Shown: positions 9,193-18,577, numbered from the stretch's first letter. The stretch is DNA of 59,495 bases from an uncultured Fibrobacterota bacterium (GCA_903876665.1 CAIRAY010000019.1:1-59495), one strand, 5' to 3'. Translations and numbers: made by a program. The notes: generated by a model from the letters alone, not told the origin.

Positions 9193-12100
9193 TTAGCAAT
9201 TCACTAGGCGTGCTTTCAGTGATTCAAGCTTGCCCCTCAGCTGACGGAACCATGCGGAATAATCAGCGGGCTCTTCATGGTGGGCCGAGTTTTCCATTGT
9301 TTCGAGTATCTCTGCGCATTCAACGAATTTTAGGTTTGCCACCGCCCCTTTAAGCTTATGGCTGGCGGAACGAATTTCTTTGAAATTCTCACTTTGTATG
9401 GCATCTTGAATACTCTGAAGCTGAGGGTCCATATTCCTGGAAAAAAACGTGTCGATAATCATTTGGAAACGTTCGGGGGGAATACCAAAAGAACCGGCCA
9501 CAGCAGAAAGTGAGTAAAGGTCTTTTGGCTCCGATTCGTTTTTGATGTAATTTATCTGTAAATAAGAATTCATAACCAGAGACAGCTTTTCCATTTCCAA
9601 AGGTTTTTTTAATACGCCATCCATCCCCTCTGCAATAAACCGAGACTCATCATCCTTCATGGTGTGTGCCGTTAGGGCAATTATTGGAGTGTGATATTTG
9701 TCCCCGCAACGAATCCGCTTCATCGCTTCGATTCCATCGATTCCGGGCAAATCAACATCCATTAGGATCAGGTCAAACCGTTCAATAACGGTGGCTTCCA
9801 CCCCTTCTTCACCGGTGGAGGCAACTCGCAAGTTCGGGCCCATTGGCTCTAGAATGGCTTTCATCAATTCCTGGTTGATCAGGTTATCCTCAACCAACAG
9901 AATGGATCCAGAATAGCCAAAATTAGAGGTGCTTTGCGCAGGCAAAGAATGGGTTGGGGACGCCTTTTCTGAGGACTCCGTCAGAGGGTGCCTTCCGGGC
10001 AAGGTCACCGTAAAACGGCTCCCTTTGCCTAGGATGCTTGTCAGGGTGAGGGTTCCTTGATGAAGCTCCACCAGATTACGGGTAATGGGGAGCCCTAAGC
10101 CAGTCCCCTTTAGGCCAGGAATACGGCTTCTCACCTGTTCAAAGGGCTGGAAGATGCGCTCCTGATCGGATTTTTCAATCCCGATTCCCTCGTCCCACAC
10201 GGAAATTTTCACCATTTGCCCCTCCCCGACCGCCTCGATTCCAATGGATTTTCCGGGTTCGGAAAATTTTAGTGCATTGGAAAGAAGATTGTACATGACT
10301 TGTTTAATGCGCACTGCATCAGCGTGAAGAAGTCCCAAGGACGGGGCAATATCGCACTGAACCTGTATGCCTTTGCGGTAAGCGACAGCCTTAACCATTT
10401 CCGGAAACCCCGCAAGCATCTTGCCCAGATCAAAAAGATTCTTATCCAGTTCAAAGGTTCCCGATTCAATTTTGGCCAGGTCCAGCAGGTCGTTAATCAT
10501 ATTCAATAAATGATCCCCACTATCCTTTATGTACCCCACATAGTTCTTTTGATCGCGGGTTAGTGAACCAGCCTTTTCCCCTGCGAGAATCTGACTGAAA
10601 CCCAGAATCGCATTCAAGGGCGTCCGAAGCTCGTGACTCATCGAGGCCAGGAATTCGCTTTTCGCCCGATTGGCAATTTCAGCCGCCATTTTGGCCTGTT
10701 GTAAGCCTTGCTCAAAATGAATGCGACGAGTTATATCAATTAAATATCCTTCGGAACGTATGAGGTTTCCCTGCTCATCCCTTTCTATGCTACAGGTATT
10801 TGCAACCCAGCGAATGGAGCCATCTTTATGAATGATCCGATGCTCAATCGGTGGCAAACAATTACCCGATCGGACGCCAGCAAGGTAATCCAATACTGCT
10901 TTGCGATCCTCATCATGGATCATGGAAAGCCAGATGCCTGGCTGGGCCTGGTACTCCTCGGGAGTGTAGCCGGTAACATTCACCGATTGGGGACTATGAA
11001 AAAATAGAACCGGATGATCGCCACAATAATCCACGAAATAGATGTACTCATTAATATTTTGCACCAGGGAACGGAAGCGTTTTTCGCTTTGACGGAGTTC
11101 ATCAAGGACCTGTCTGCGTTCAAATTCACCTGCCACACGAATAGCCACCAATTTGAGCATAAAATCCACCAGGCGCTTTTTTACCAAAGGTTTGCGGCAG
11201 GTCAAGGCAATCAACCCGATGGCCTTACCTTCTGAATTCCAAAGGGCTGTACCAACGAAGCTTTCCGCAACCAACCCTTCCAGAATTGTATCCCGGGGAA
11301 ACCGCTGACGGATTCCCGTGGGGTAAACACAGGTCCGATTGGCCACCACTTCCTGGCAGGGAGAGTCTTTGAGGTCATGCTCAAAATTTTCAAGGATTTT
11401 TCCGTCTGAGTATACGACCACGGTTTTGGCCGTTTGGCAATTGTCATCTAGCTTTTCGATGCGCACCTGATCCATTCCCAGATGTTCAGCCAAATATCCC
11501 GCTACCGATTGAAAGAAGTCTTCGTGTGAATGCACATAGGAATTCTTGAGCAAAAATGTCTGGGTTTTTTCGATAAGGAGTCGCTCAGAAATATCCTCAT
11601 TGACCGCGATGAAATTAAATATTTTACCATTTTCATCCAGAATGGGAGCAATACACACGGACTCCCAATAGAGCTCGCCATTCTTTTTCCGGTTCTGTAG
11701 CACCCCCCGCCATTCCTTCCCGGCAGTAATCGAAAGCCACAAATTCACATAAACTTCCTTAGGCGTTTTTCCCGATTGTATTATGCGAATATTTTCGCCC
11801 ATGACTTCTTTGGCGGAATACCCCGTTTCGGATAAAAACCGGGGATTAACATATTCGATAGTCCCATCGAGACTTGTCATGATTACGGATGCGGGATGCT
11901 GCTCAACGGCTTTTGATAATTTTTGCATCTCCTCTCGGGTAGATTTGCTCTGGACCTCCTGTTGATGCCTATTCAATGCTGCAGTAACGATGGCGATTAG
12001 AATGGACTCGGCAAAAGGTTTCACCAAAAATCCAGAGGGTTCGCAGCTTTGTGCCCGAGCCAAGGTATCGTGATCATCGGTCTCAGTGAGGAAAATTATG

Positions 12101-12336
12101 GGGATGGAATGATCCCTCCGAATTTGGATTGCTGCTTCAATTCCATCAATCAAATCCAACAAGCCAATGTCCATGAGAACAAGGTCTGGCTTAAGGTCCC
12201 TTGCCTTTTCTACTGCATCCAACCCACAATTCGCAAATCCAACGACTTCAAAATGGGTCTGTCTGAACTTTCGCTGGATGATGCATGCCATTTTTTCTTC
12301 TTCATCCACGAGAAGAATGCGTTTATTGCTGGACAT
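9193..12336 (-). CDS. Hybrid histidine kinase: REC-PAS-GAF-PAS-HisKA-HATPase-REC-HPt
   Basis: Cytoplasmic hybrid kinase of 1047 residues without membrane segments. Order: receiver (1-125, VLMDIGLLD), PAS with the motif YVNPRFLSETGYS (about 140-255), GAF-like region (about 260-420), PAS (about 425-545, FHSPQSVNVTGYT), HisKA with SMSHELRTPLNAI (His about 565), HATPase with DEGIGIEK and GTGLGLPITR, second receiver (LILMDVDLPGIDG), and HPt with SHKLKGAVANL. An N-terminal receiver lets another kinase control this one; the neighbouring hybrid kinase and the divergent REC-HPt protein are obvious candidates. The start has a strong GGGGAGGGG ribosome site about 4-12 bases upstream. The signal it senses cannot be told from sequence. 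Confidence 0.93.
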   Translation of the reverse strand: MSSNKRILLVDEEEKMACIIQRKFRQTHFEVVGFANCGLDAVEKARDLKPDLVLMDIGLLDLIDGIEAAIQIRRDHSIPIIFLTETDDHDTLARAQSCEPSGFLVKPFAESILIAIVTAALNRHQQEVQSKSTREEMQKLSKAVEQHPASVIMTSLDGTIEYVNPRFLSETGYSAKEVMGENIRIIQSGKTPKEVYVNLWLSITAGKEWRGVLQNRKKNGELYWESVCIAPILDENGKIFNFIAVNEDISERLLIEKTQTFLLKNSYVHSHEDFFQSVAGYLAEHLGMDQVRIEKLDDNCQTAKTVVVYSDGKILENFEHDLKDSPCQEVVANRTCVYPTGIRQRFPRDTILEGLVAESFVGTALWNSEGKAIGLIALTCRKPLVKKRLVDFMLKLVAIRVAGEFERRQVLDELRQSEKRFRSLVQNINEYIYFVDYCGDHPVLFFHSPQSVNVTGYTPEEYQAQPGIWLSMIHDEDRKAVLDYLAGVRSGNCLPPIEHRIIHKDGSIRWVANTCSIERDEQGNLIRSEGYLIDITRRIHFEQGLQQAKMAAEIANRAKSEFLASMSHELRTPLNAILGFSQILAGEKAGSLTRDQKNYVGYIKDSGDHLLNMINDLLDLAKIESGTFELDKNLFDLGKMLAGFPEMVKAVAYRKGIQVQCDIAPSLGLLHADAVRIKQVMYNLLSNALKFSEPGKSIGIEAVGEGQMVKISVWDEGIGIEKSDQERIFQPFEQVRSRIPGLKGTGLGLPITRNLVELHQGTLTLTSILGKGSRFTVTLPGRHPLTESSEKASPTHSLPAQSTSNFGYSGSILLVEDNLINQELMKAILEPMGPNLRVASTGEEGVEATVIERFDLILMDVDLPGIDGIEAMKRIRCGDKYHTPIIALTAHTMKDDESRFIAEGMDGVLKKPLEMEKLSLVMNSYLQINYIKNESEPKDLYSLSAVAGSFGIPPERFQMIIDTFFSRNMDPQLQSIQDAIQSENFKEIRSASHKLKGAVANLKFVECAEILETMENSAHHEEPADYSAWFRQLRGKLESLKARLVNC

Positions 12337-12384
12337 AGTCCCCTCCCCTGGGTTGTTTTTAATCCTAGCATTTTTTGCGGGAGT

Positions 12385-12414
12385 TTGGTTGGTGGCAACA
12401 AATATTGGTACAAT
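12385..12414 (+). promoter_or_regulatory. Promoter of the REC-HPt gene
   Basis: TTGGTT (12385-12390), an 18-base spacer and TACAAT (12409-12414). Transcription would start near 12421, leaving a short leader with GGAG (12431-12434) before the ATG at 12440. It lies in the 103-base gap shared with the divergent hybrid kinase gene. Confidence 0.55.
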
Positions 12415-12439
12415 TCATTCAAATGAACCAGGAGCATAT

Positions 12440-13243
12440 ATGAAAGGGGAACCCTTGCATCAAATTTTGTTAGTGGATGACAGCGAAACGATTCAATTGG
12501 TTATTTTAGGAATATTGGATTCTTTAGGACTCTGTGCAGATGTGGTAAATAGCGGAAGCGAATCTATTCAAGCACTTTCCCACGAAGATTATGATTTAGT
12601 TCTAATGGACATCCAAATGCCAGATTTGGACGGATACCAGACCACAAGAATCATTCGCAATCCAGCATCAACCGTCAGGAACCACCATATCCCCATAATC
12701 GCCATGACAGGCAACATCGGGGCCAGTGAGCGTAAAGCATGCCTGGAAGCCGGAATGGATGATTATTTGGCCAAGCCTATTTATAGACAGGAATTAACCA
12801 TAATCCTAAGTCGCTGGCTTCGGAATTCTCTTCCGGGAAGACAGGTGACCATTCCTGAATACATGATGACGAGTCAAGCGCTGCAATATTTTAACCAGGA
12901 AAACCTACTCGACCGCGTTGCCGGAGATCTGGATCTAGCCCAGTGCGTGGTGCGTGGCTTTTTGCAGGAGGTTCCCCTAAAACTCGCAGAGATCCGCATG
13001 GCCCTAGAGCGGGTGGACGCAATAGCCTGCGAACGTAGTGTGCACACCATCAAAGGCTCTGCGGCTACCGTGGGTGCGGATGTTTTCAGCATGCTTGCCT
13101 GGGATTTGGAGCTTGCCGCAAACAGTGGAAACCTGGAACGGGTGTCCCACCGCATGCCAGAGCTTGAGGCTCAATTCCGTGAGCTTAAACCTGTTCTCAC
13201 TGGATTCACGATGGCTCCTACCACTCCTTGCCCGGGTGAATGA
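12440..13243 (+). CDS. Response regulator with receiver and HPt domains
   Basis: A 267-residue phosphorelay shuttle. Residues about 8-125 are a receiver (ILLVDDSE, phospho-acceptor Asp in LVLMDIQMPDLDG, Lys in DYLAKPI). Residues about 155-250 are an HPt domain with His in VHTIKGSAATVG. There is no output domain. The start at 12440 is chosen because GGAG lies six bases upstream and the upstream in-frame region overlaps the divergent kinase gene. The receiver closely resembles the last receiver of the kinase at 5608-8982 (both have a TMEIRNP- or TRIIRNP-like stretch followed by VRNH), so the three genes probably arose together and exchange phosphate. Its end overlaps the convergent gene at 13218 by 26 bases. 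Confidence 0.9.
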   Translation: MKGEPLHQILLVDDSETIQLVILGILDSLGLCADVVNSGSESIQALSHEDYDLVLMDIQMPDLDGYQTTRIIRNPASTVRNHHIPIIAMTGNIGASERKACLEAGMDDYLAKPIYRQELTIILSRWLRNSLPGRQVTIPEYMMTSQALQYFNQENLLDRVAGDLDLAQCVVRGFLQEVPLKLAEIRMALERVDAIACERSVHTIKGSAATVGADVFSMLAWDLELAANSGNLERVSHRMPELEAQFRELKPVLTGFTMAPTTPCPGE

Positions 13244-14975
13244 TCTTGGCGGAGCACTTCTTGCTTGCCTTCAATAGGTTTTTGTATGGCCCACCCTTAG
13301 CATTTTTAATAAACGCCTGCTTATTGGAATCGTAGGCAAAAATATTCGGGTCTATGGTGATGCATTCATCACAGGCCGTACAGAGTTTGGATTCAATATA
13401 GGGCGTATCGAAATTCACAACAGGGGCCTGTATTTTAGATGCAATGGGGGCCGAAACCATTTTGAATGGATTCGTTTTATCCTGGGGTGCGACGGCGATT
13501 TGGCCAAGTTCCAATGCGGACAGTCCTGCCAAATTCCCCGCAAGCTTGGCCATGGCCTGTTGCACGGCTTCCTGGTTCAACGCTTCAATCTCGGATGACA
13601 AGTCATTACGAAGATCCGCCAAGGCGCTTTCTTTGTCCTTGGCAGCCTCGGTACGGAGCTGTTTTTCAAGTTCGGTAAGGTAGGGATTATTTACTCCCGA
13701 AACTTCGCAGAGGGACTTCCACAAGTGACGTTTATCCGCAGTCTGGGCCACAATACGCATCGATGGCACCTTTTTTACCAAAGCATTCTGGGAATTGCGG
13801 AAAAATATGAAAGGAAGCTTGCCACTTCGATCCGCATAGGGCAACTCGAGGTAGGCCGAAATTTCGATGGCGCGGGATTCCTGGTTCGCGGGCAAATCCG
13901 AAAAGTCACTCTGATATTGAGCTTCAGTAGCTGCAAAATCCGCAAAGGTAATCTTCTTTTGCATCAGGTCTTTTTTCCCTGCCGCATTCAAAAATTCGAT
14001 TGTGGAACTGGCCCAAACGTCTTTAAGATCGGGGTTCTCCGCTAGATCAAAGCGCTTCAGGAAAACCTCGGACTTGTCAGGATCGTAGCGGAAAAGAGGC
14101 AGGGCACGAGAGAGCACTGCTTGGTCACACCTGCCAGAATCTGCATCGTTCAATATGGAAAAAAGCCCAGGGCGCGGAGAAATGAGCCCCGCTTGCAGGT
14201 GGGCTATCGCCTGGGGCCGGGCAACGGTATCTTGGATTACATAGACACCCTTGAGCGCGACGGGAAGCATCTCAATTTCCAGAGAACAGCGCAGCGCAGT
14301 CGAGCGACTGAATGCCTGATAGGTATTGTAGAAGGCTGACTTTTCCAAAACCACCTTAACCGGAAGACCGGAGGTCACCAAGGGGAGCAAGGTACTGTAA
14401 AAAAGATTCTTGTCGCCCTGATCCTTGATCATGACCACAAAAGGGGGACAAAGCCCGACTTCATCGTTGGTAAGTTTTTCCCAATTGAAATCGGCAAAAT
14501 AGGAATCATGGACGGCAGGATCGTACTTGGAATTGCGTTCCAGCCAAGCCATGCGGATCAGCTTCAGGCATTCTGCCATTTGATTCAGGTGTTCCACGGC
14601 TTGTTTTTCAATGCCAGGAAGATCCGAAATCGCAATCACCTTGCAAGATGGAATACGACTTTCGAAGTCAATGTTCCAGACCGAGAGCTGCTGATGAAGA
14701 GCTTGAACCCGGGAATAGGTGCTGGAATCCAGTGCGGCTTTTTTCGCATTCTTTCCAAATACCTTGGAGACTGCGCCTAAGTCGAGACTCGCGCCCGCAA
14801 AGCTTCCCAGCGAACGCTCCAATTCCGCCTCATGGTGGCCCGATGTCCGCAATACTTCCAAAGTCAGAATATCAGAGACATTCTGGGTGGCAATGGAGAC
14901 TTTGTTGCGCAGGGCTTGTAGCGGAGCAGACCAGGCAGATTCAACGATTTCTTGCAGTTCCATATTATGACTCAA
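13218..14975 (-). CDS. PFOR-derived protein with C-terminal ferredoxin domain (585 aa), last gene of the Rnf-Kor operon
   Basis: Function unknown. Residues about 145-310 resemble the last (thiamine-diphosphate) domain of pyruvate:ferredoxin oxidoreductase, including PLFRYDP (293-299), a signature that follows the active-site domain in NifJ/PFOR. The GDG...N motif that holds Mg-ThDP is absent: the equivalent place reads VVMIKDQGDKNLF. Residues 145-181 also match part of the 1021-residue protein of the same operon (RYNPRIHDSFFQDF there, KYDPAVHDSYFADF here). A charged, coiled-coil-like stretch (about 430-480) precedes a ferredoxin domain with C532, C535, C538 and C574, enough for one [4Fe-4S] cluster. 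It overlaps korB by 11 bases, so translation is coupled. It could provide the electron-carrying subunit that KorAB lacks. Confidence 0.7.
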   Translation of the reverse strand: MSHNMELQEIVESAWSAPLQALRNKVSIATQNVSDILTLEVLRTSGHHEAELERSLGSFAGASLDLGAVSKVFGKNAKKAALDSSTYSRVQALHQQLSVWNIDFESRIPSCKVIAISDLPGIEKQAVEHLNQMAECLKLIRMAWLERNSKYDPAVHDSYFADFNWEKLTNDEVGLCPPFVVMIKDQGDKNLFYSTLLPLVTSGLPVKVVLEKSAFYNTYQAFSRSTALRCSLEIEMLPVALKGVYVIQDTVARPQAIAHLQAGLISPRPGLFSILNDADSGRCDQAVLSRALPLFRYDPDKSEVFLKRFDLAENPDLKDVWASSTIEFLNAAGKKDLMQKKITFADFAATEAQYQSDFSDLPANQESRAIEISAYLELPYADRSGKLPFIFFRNSQNALVKKVPSMRIVAQTADKRHLWKSLCEVSGVNNPYLTELEKQLRTEAAKDKESALADLRNDLSSEIEALNQEAVQQAMAKLAGNLAGLSALELGQIAVAPQDKTNPFKMVSAPIASKIQAPVVNFDTPYIESKLCTACDECITIDPNIFAYDSNKQAFIKNAKGGPYKNLLKASKKCSAKIIHPGKEW

Positions 14976-15930
14976 CCGAATAGCGGGTTAAATAATCATC
15001 CAGAAGTTTGGCTTTGGCCTTGCGGTCCACGGTGGCCACTTTGCTGTAGCGAATGTCGGAGTAGGTAGGAACTTCCGGATTGTAATAAATCAAGCCGAGG
15101 GGTTCTTTTTCCATGTGAGAATTGGCCGCTACCGCCTGCGCCGCATTGATGTTGCGCGGATCGTGGGCCACCACGGGTGCATCACGTAGAATCCCTTTGT
15201 CTACGGGAATTCCCTCTGGACTTTCCAAAAATTTTCCAGGAAAATCGACGCTGCCACCTTGGAAGGCGTTAGGCATAAAAACCGGGCACCGTTGCAGAAT
15301 ACGGACAAAGGCCAGGCCCTTGTGCTTCCATGCTTTTTCCAGAGTCGCCTGCATGTGCCCAGGCAACCAGGACGCTGTTTGTGCAATAAAGGAAATATTG
15401 GAAATACCCAGAGCCACACTCAATGGATTCAAGGGCTCCAAATAGGAACCGCGAGGCGAGGTATTGGAGACAGTACCGATCCTTGAAGTGGGAGAAACTT
15501 GCTTCTTGGTCAGCGCATAAATTTCATTGTCCAAAACCATGACCATAGAATTGATGTTGTAGCGCAGGGTATGAAGCCAATGGTTCCCGCCAATGGAGAA
15601 GCAGTCGCCATCACCCATGACGGTCAACAATTTCAGCTCAGGCCGGGCCAGGGACACGCCAACCGATACCGGCAAGGCGCGACCATGCAGGGTGTGGAAA
15701 CCATACGCCCGCAGGTAGTGAGGAAACCGGCTCGAACAGCCAATGCCCGAAACACAAACGACCTCTTCGGGGTGGACTTGATTGTCCCGCAACATGCGCT
15801 GGAGGGCTCCCAAGGCACCATGGCCTCCGCAACCCTTGCACCAGCGGGCAGCTTCAGTGGTGTAATCATCCATTCCATAACTACAGGTGGATTCTTCTTT
15901 CTGCACGAAGTCATCAATAGTTAACGACAT
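14965..15930 (-). CDS. korB: 2-oxoacid:ferredoxin oxidoreductase, beta subunit
   Basis: Thiamine-diphosphate subunit of a two-subunit 2-oxoacid (probably 2-oxoglutarate) oxidoreductase, which oxidises the acid to acyl-CoA and reduces ferredoxin. Motifs: WCKGCGGHG and SGIGCSSR, whose Cys residues with a later Cys in LQRCPVF bind the [4Fe-4S] cluster, and GDGDCFSIGGNH followed by LDNEIYALTKKQ for Mg-ThDP. The start ATG is at 15930, one base after the korA stop. The upstream ATG at 15993 would run into korA and is not preferred. 321 residues is normal for KorB. Substrate assignment to 2-oxoglutarate rather than pyruvate or another 2-oxoacid rests on overall resemblance. Confidence 0.9.
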   Translation of the reverse strand: MSLTIDDFVQKEESTCSYGMDDYTTEAARWCKGCGGHGALGALQRMLRDNQVHPEEVVCVSGIGCSSRFPHYLRAYGFHTLHGRALPVSVGVSLARPELKLLTVMGDGDCFSIGGNHWLHTLRYNINSMVMVLDNEIYALTKKQVSPTSRIGTVSNTSPRGSYLEPLNPLSVALGISNISFIAQTASWLPGHMQATLEKAWKHKGLAFVRILQRCPVFMPNAFQGGSVDFPGKFLESPEGIPVDKGILRDAPVVAHDPRNINAAQAVAANSHMEKEPLGLIYYNPEVPTYSDIRYSKVATVDRKAKAKLLDDYLTRYSVES

Positions 15931-15931
15931 A

Positions 15932-17797
15932 TTAAATCCCCTTCTTGGTTTTGAGGGCTTGAATTTCTTGCCGGATAACGCCATGTACTTCACATGGCAT
16001 CAGGGGGCGGCCTGGAACCATGCCCCAGCAATCCACATCTACCAAAGTATTGGCCCGCAAGATAATGGCCAGCTGGGCATAGCGGCGGTTTTCTTCGGTG
16101 ATGTATGGATCTCCCATGCGGTCACAATAATTGAGTTCGACGGTCATTACCTTTTTGAACTTTTGGAACGCGGCCTTGATTCCTGGTGGCAATGGGGAGA
16201 TGAACTGGATGTTCATTGCCGACACACGCAGTCCTTCCGCCTGGGCTCTTTCTACGGCTTCCCAAATGGCGCCACGGGTAGAGCCCCAACCCACGATCAG
16301 CAGATCCCCTTCGGCTTCTCCAAAGATTTCCGGAGCCTTCAGAGTGGATTGCAGGACCGCCAATTTGCGGCTACGCATGGTCATTCCCTTTTGATTGGAT
16401 TCGGCCAGGTAATTGATTTTGCCGGCTTCATTGTGATTCAGGCCCGTTGCGACCCACATGCCATTTGGGCGCCCGGGCAGGATCCGCTGAGAAAGCCCCG
16501 TTTCCAGATCCCAGTCAAAGGGCTTGGCACCGGCTTCCACTGGGCTCAGATCCAAAGGCGTGGTCAACATGTCCTCGACTACCTTGGGACGGGCAAATAG
16601 CTGACGCCCGGTGGCCAAATTGGCATCGCTCAGCACAATGACCAGGGCTCGGAATTCTTCGGAGATTTTGCGAGCCAGGGGCATGATGTGGTAACATTCC
16701 TCGATCGAGCTAGGAGCCATCACTACCTTGGGTGCGTCCCCGGGAGAGGCAAATAGGGCGTTGAGCAGATCACCTTGTTCCACCTTGGTGGGAAGTCCCG
16801 TAGAAGGGCCTCCACGCTGGACATTCACACAGACCAAGGGAGTTTCGGTCATCACGGTCAGACCCAAAAATTCGGTCTTAAGCGCCATTCCTGGCCCGGA
16901 AGTAATGGTCAGGGCAGGCTTGCCCGCCCAATTGGAGCCAATGGCCACACCCACTGCGGCGATTTCGTCTTCTGCCTGATGAACCAGGCCACCGAAATCT
17001 TCAAAAAAGGCCGCGAGCTCGTGGGAAGCAGAAGTGGCCGGGGTAATGGGATACATGGAGCAGAGTTCATACCCCGCAGCGATGGAGCCCAGGGCGATGG
17101 CGGTATTGCCGTTCATCGCCACCTGTTCGGGCAGTCCTTTCACGGGCGCCACAACGAAGGTCTGAGAAAAATGGTTCATCCCAAATACATAGCCCGCTTC
17201 AATCAGATCCATATTTTTTTGAATCACGGCCGGTGGTTTTTTGGCGAAAATTCCCCGCACAAACGACTTGGCAACCTCAAGATCCTTGTTGTACAGACAA
17301 GACAACATGCCCACGATAAACATGTTTTTTCCCTTGGCGGAATCATCCGTGACTTTGGCGCAGGCTGCATCGATTGGCAACTCCCAAACCTGGCCACCCT
17401 GGGTAGACAAGGAATCCAGAACTTCCCGGTATTGTTTGCAAATCTGAGGGTCCGCATGGGTGGCCCACATATTATCGATAATCACAATCACATCTGGCGC
17501 CAGTGCGCCAACCTGGATCCGGGAAAGCAAAGCCATTTCGTTGAAGGCCACCACCAGGTTGGTGAGGTCGCCCCCATTGGTAACCGGACGGGAGGAGAGG
17601 CGAATGCGATTTCCGCTTGCGCTCCCTACCGTGTGCGGTGGCGGCTGGATTTCGGAAGGAATAATCTCGACGGTCCACAAGCCATTGCCGCTCTTGGCGC
17701 AGAGCTCGGCAAAGGTGGTACCGGCCTTTTGGGCGCCTTCACCCGCATCGCTTACGATTTCAACAATATGTTCTTTGAGCTGTATAGGTTCTTTCAT
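15932..17797 (-). CDS. korA: 2-oxoacid:ferredoxin oxidoreductase, fused gamma-alpha subunit
   Basis: Partner of KorB. The N-terminal 190 residues are the gamma domain, here with an unusual insertion (PPPHTVGSASGNRIRLSSRP near 60-80). From about 195 the alpha (pyrimidine-binding) domain follows, with GNTAIALGSIAAGYELCS and MYPITPATSASHELA, then the domain II part with GWGSTRGAIWEAVERAQ. The start at 17797 (MKEPIQLKE) is five bases after the upstream Cys-rich gene; an ATG at 17842 would overlap that gene. The arrangement alpha before beta is usual for kor operons; no separate delta (ferredoxin) subunit is present, but the downstream 585-residue protein carries a ferredoxin domain. Confidence 0.9.
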   Translation of the reverse strand: MKEPIQLKEHIVEIVSDAGEGAQKAGTTFAELCAKSGNGLWTVEIIPSEIQPPPHTVGSASGNRIRLSSRPVTNGGDLTNLVVAFNEMALLSRIQVGALAPDVIVIIDNMWATHADPQICKQYREVLDSLSTQGGQVWELPIDAACAKVTDDSAKGKNMFIVGMLSCLYNKDLEVAKSFVRGIFAKKPPAVIQKNMDLIEAGYVFGMNHFSQTFVVAPVKGLPEQVAMNGNTAIALGSIAAGYELCSMYPITPATSASHELAAFFEDFGGLVHQAEDEIAAVGVAIGSNWAGKPALTITSGPGMALKTEFLGLTVMTETPLVCVNVQRGGPSTGLPTKVEQGDLLNALFASPGDAPKVVMAPSSIEECYHIMPLARKISEEFRALVIVLSDANLATGRQLFARPKVVEDMLTTPLDLSPVEAGAKPFDWDLETGLSQRILPGRPNGMWVATGLNHNEAGKINYLAESNQKGMTMRSRKLAVLQSTLKAPEIFGEAEGDLLIVGWGSTRGAIWEAVERAQAEGLRVSAMNIQFISPLPPGIKAAFQKFKKVMTVELNYCDRMGDPYITEENRRYAQLAIILRANTLVDVDCWGMVPGRPLMPCEVHGVIRQEIQALKTKKGI

Positions 17798-17802
17798 AAC
17801 GA

Positions 17803-17994
17803 CTATCCTTTTTCCGGAACAACTTCCGGCCTTTGATGACAATCCAGGTGACAGGATTCACAACCGGCACTAGGCCTGCAGGGGTCTACATTCTTCATAG
17901 TTTTTTTGTGCAAGAGGCTCACTTTGGCCCACAGAAGCGACAGGATCCAAATCACTCCAATTGTGGCAAATACTGGCAATAAAACATCAAACAT
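17803..17994 (-). CDS. Small Cys-rich single-pass membrane protein (63 aa)
   Basis: One membrane helix (about residues 3-23, VLLPVFATIGVIWILSLLW) followed by a basic stretch and a short tail with four Cys: CRPSAGCESCHLDC. The arrangement resembles the small FeoB-associated Cys-rich membrane proteins, but the Cys pattern differs and there is no feoB here. The start at 17994 has GGAGG seven bases upstream and sits one base from the rnfA stop. Its place between rnfA and korA, in a tightly coupled operon, suggests a role in the Rnf-Kor machinery, perhaps an Fe-S or electron-transfer link at the membrane. That function is inference only. Confidence 0.75.
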   Translation of the reverse strand: MFDVLLPVFATIGVIWILSLLWAKVSLLHKKTMKNVDPCRPSAGCESCHLDCHQRPEVVPEKG

Positions 17995-17995
17995 A

Positions 17996-18577
17996 TTAAC
18001 CTCCCATTCCTGCAAAACCCATAAAAGCCATCGACAAAATCCCTGCAATCATCAGGGTCAGTGCTGTGCCTTTAATGAGACGCGGAATATTTGCGAATTC
18101 AAGGTCCTGGCGAAGACCCGCCATAATGGTCAGGGCCAGGGTATATCCTGCGCCCGCGCCCAAAGCAAACACCAGGGCTTGCAATAAGTTGTATTCGCGG
18201 TTGGTCTGGAACAAAGCCACCGCAAGGATTGCGCAGTTGGTGCTAATTAATGGCAAAAATATGCCCAAGGCTCTAAAGAGCGAGGGGCTGAATTTCTTAA
18301 CCAGCATTTCCACCAATTGCACCGCAGAGGCAATGACGGCAATAAAGGATATGAGTTGCAAATATTCAGCGTGCATTTTTACCAAAACCCAATGGATGGC
18401 AAAAGCCGAGCCCGAGCTCACCAGCATTACAAAGGTCACTGCGGCACCAAGTCGTAGAGCCGTATCGGCCTTTTTGGATACACCCAAAAAGGAACAAATG
18501 CCTAAAAAATAGGCCAGCACAAAATTATTAATGATACATGAACTCAGGAATATAAAACCCAACGAATCGGTATTCAT
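17996..18577 (-). CDS. rnfA: Rnf complex subunit A
   Basis: Integral membrane subunit of the ferredoxin:NAD+ oxidoreductase (ion-translocating Rnf complex). 193 residues with six predicted helices. The first half has the typical NNFVLAYFLGICSFLGVS text with the conserved Cys, and LISTNCAILAVALF supplies the second; together with RnfE these Cys are known to hold an iron centre at the membrane interface. The start overlaps the rnfE stop by four bases (ATGA), indicating coupled translation. Confidence 0.96.
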   Translation of the reverse strand: MNTDSLGFIFLSSCIINNFVLAYFLGICSFLGVSKKADTALRLGAAVTFVMLVSSGSAFAIHWVLVKMHAEYLQLISFIAVIASAVQLVEMLVKKFSPSLFRALGIFLPLISTNCAILAVALFQTNREYNLLQALVFALGAGAGYTLALTIMAGLRQDLEFANIPRLIKGTALTLMIAGILSMAFMGFAGMGG

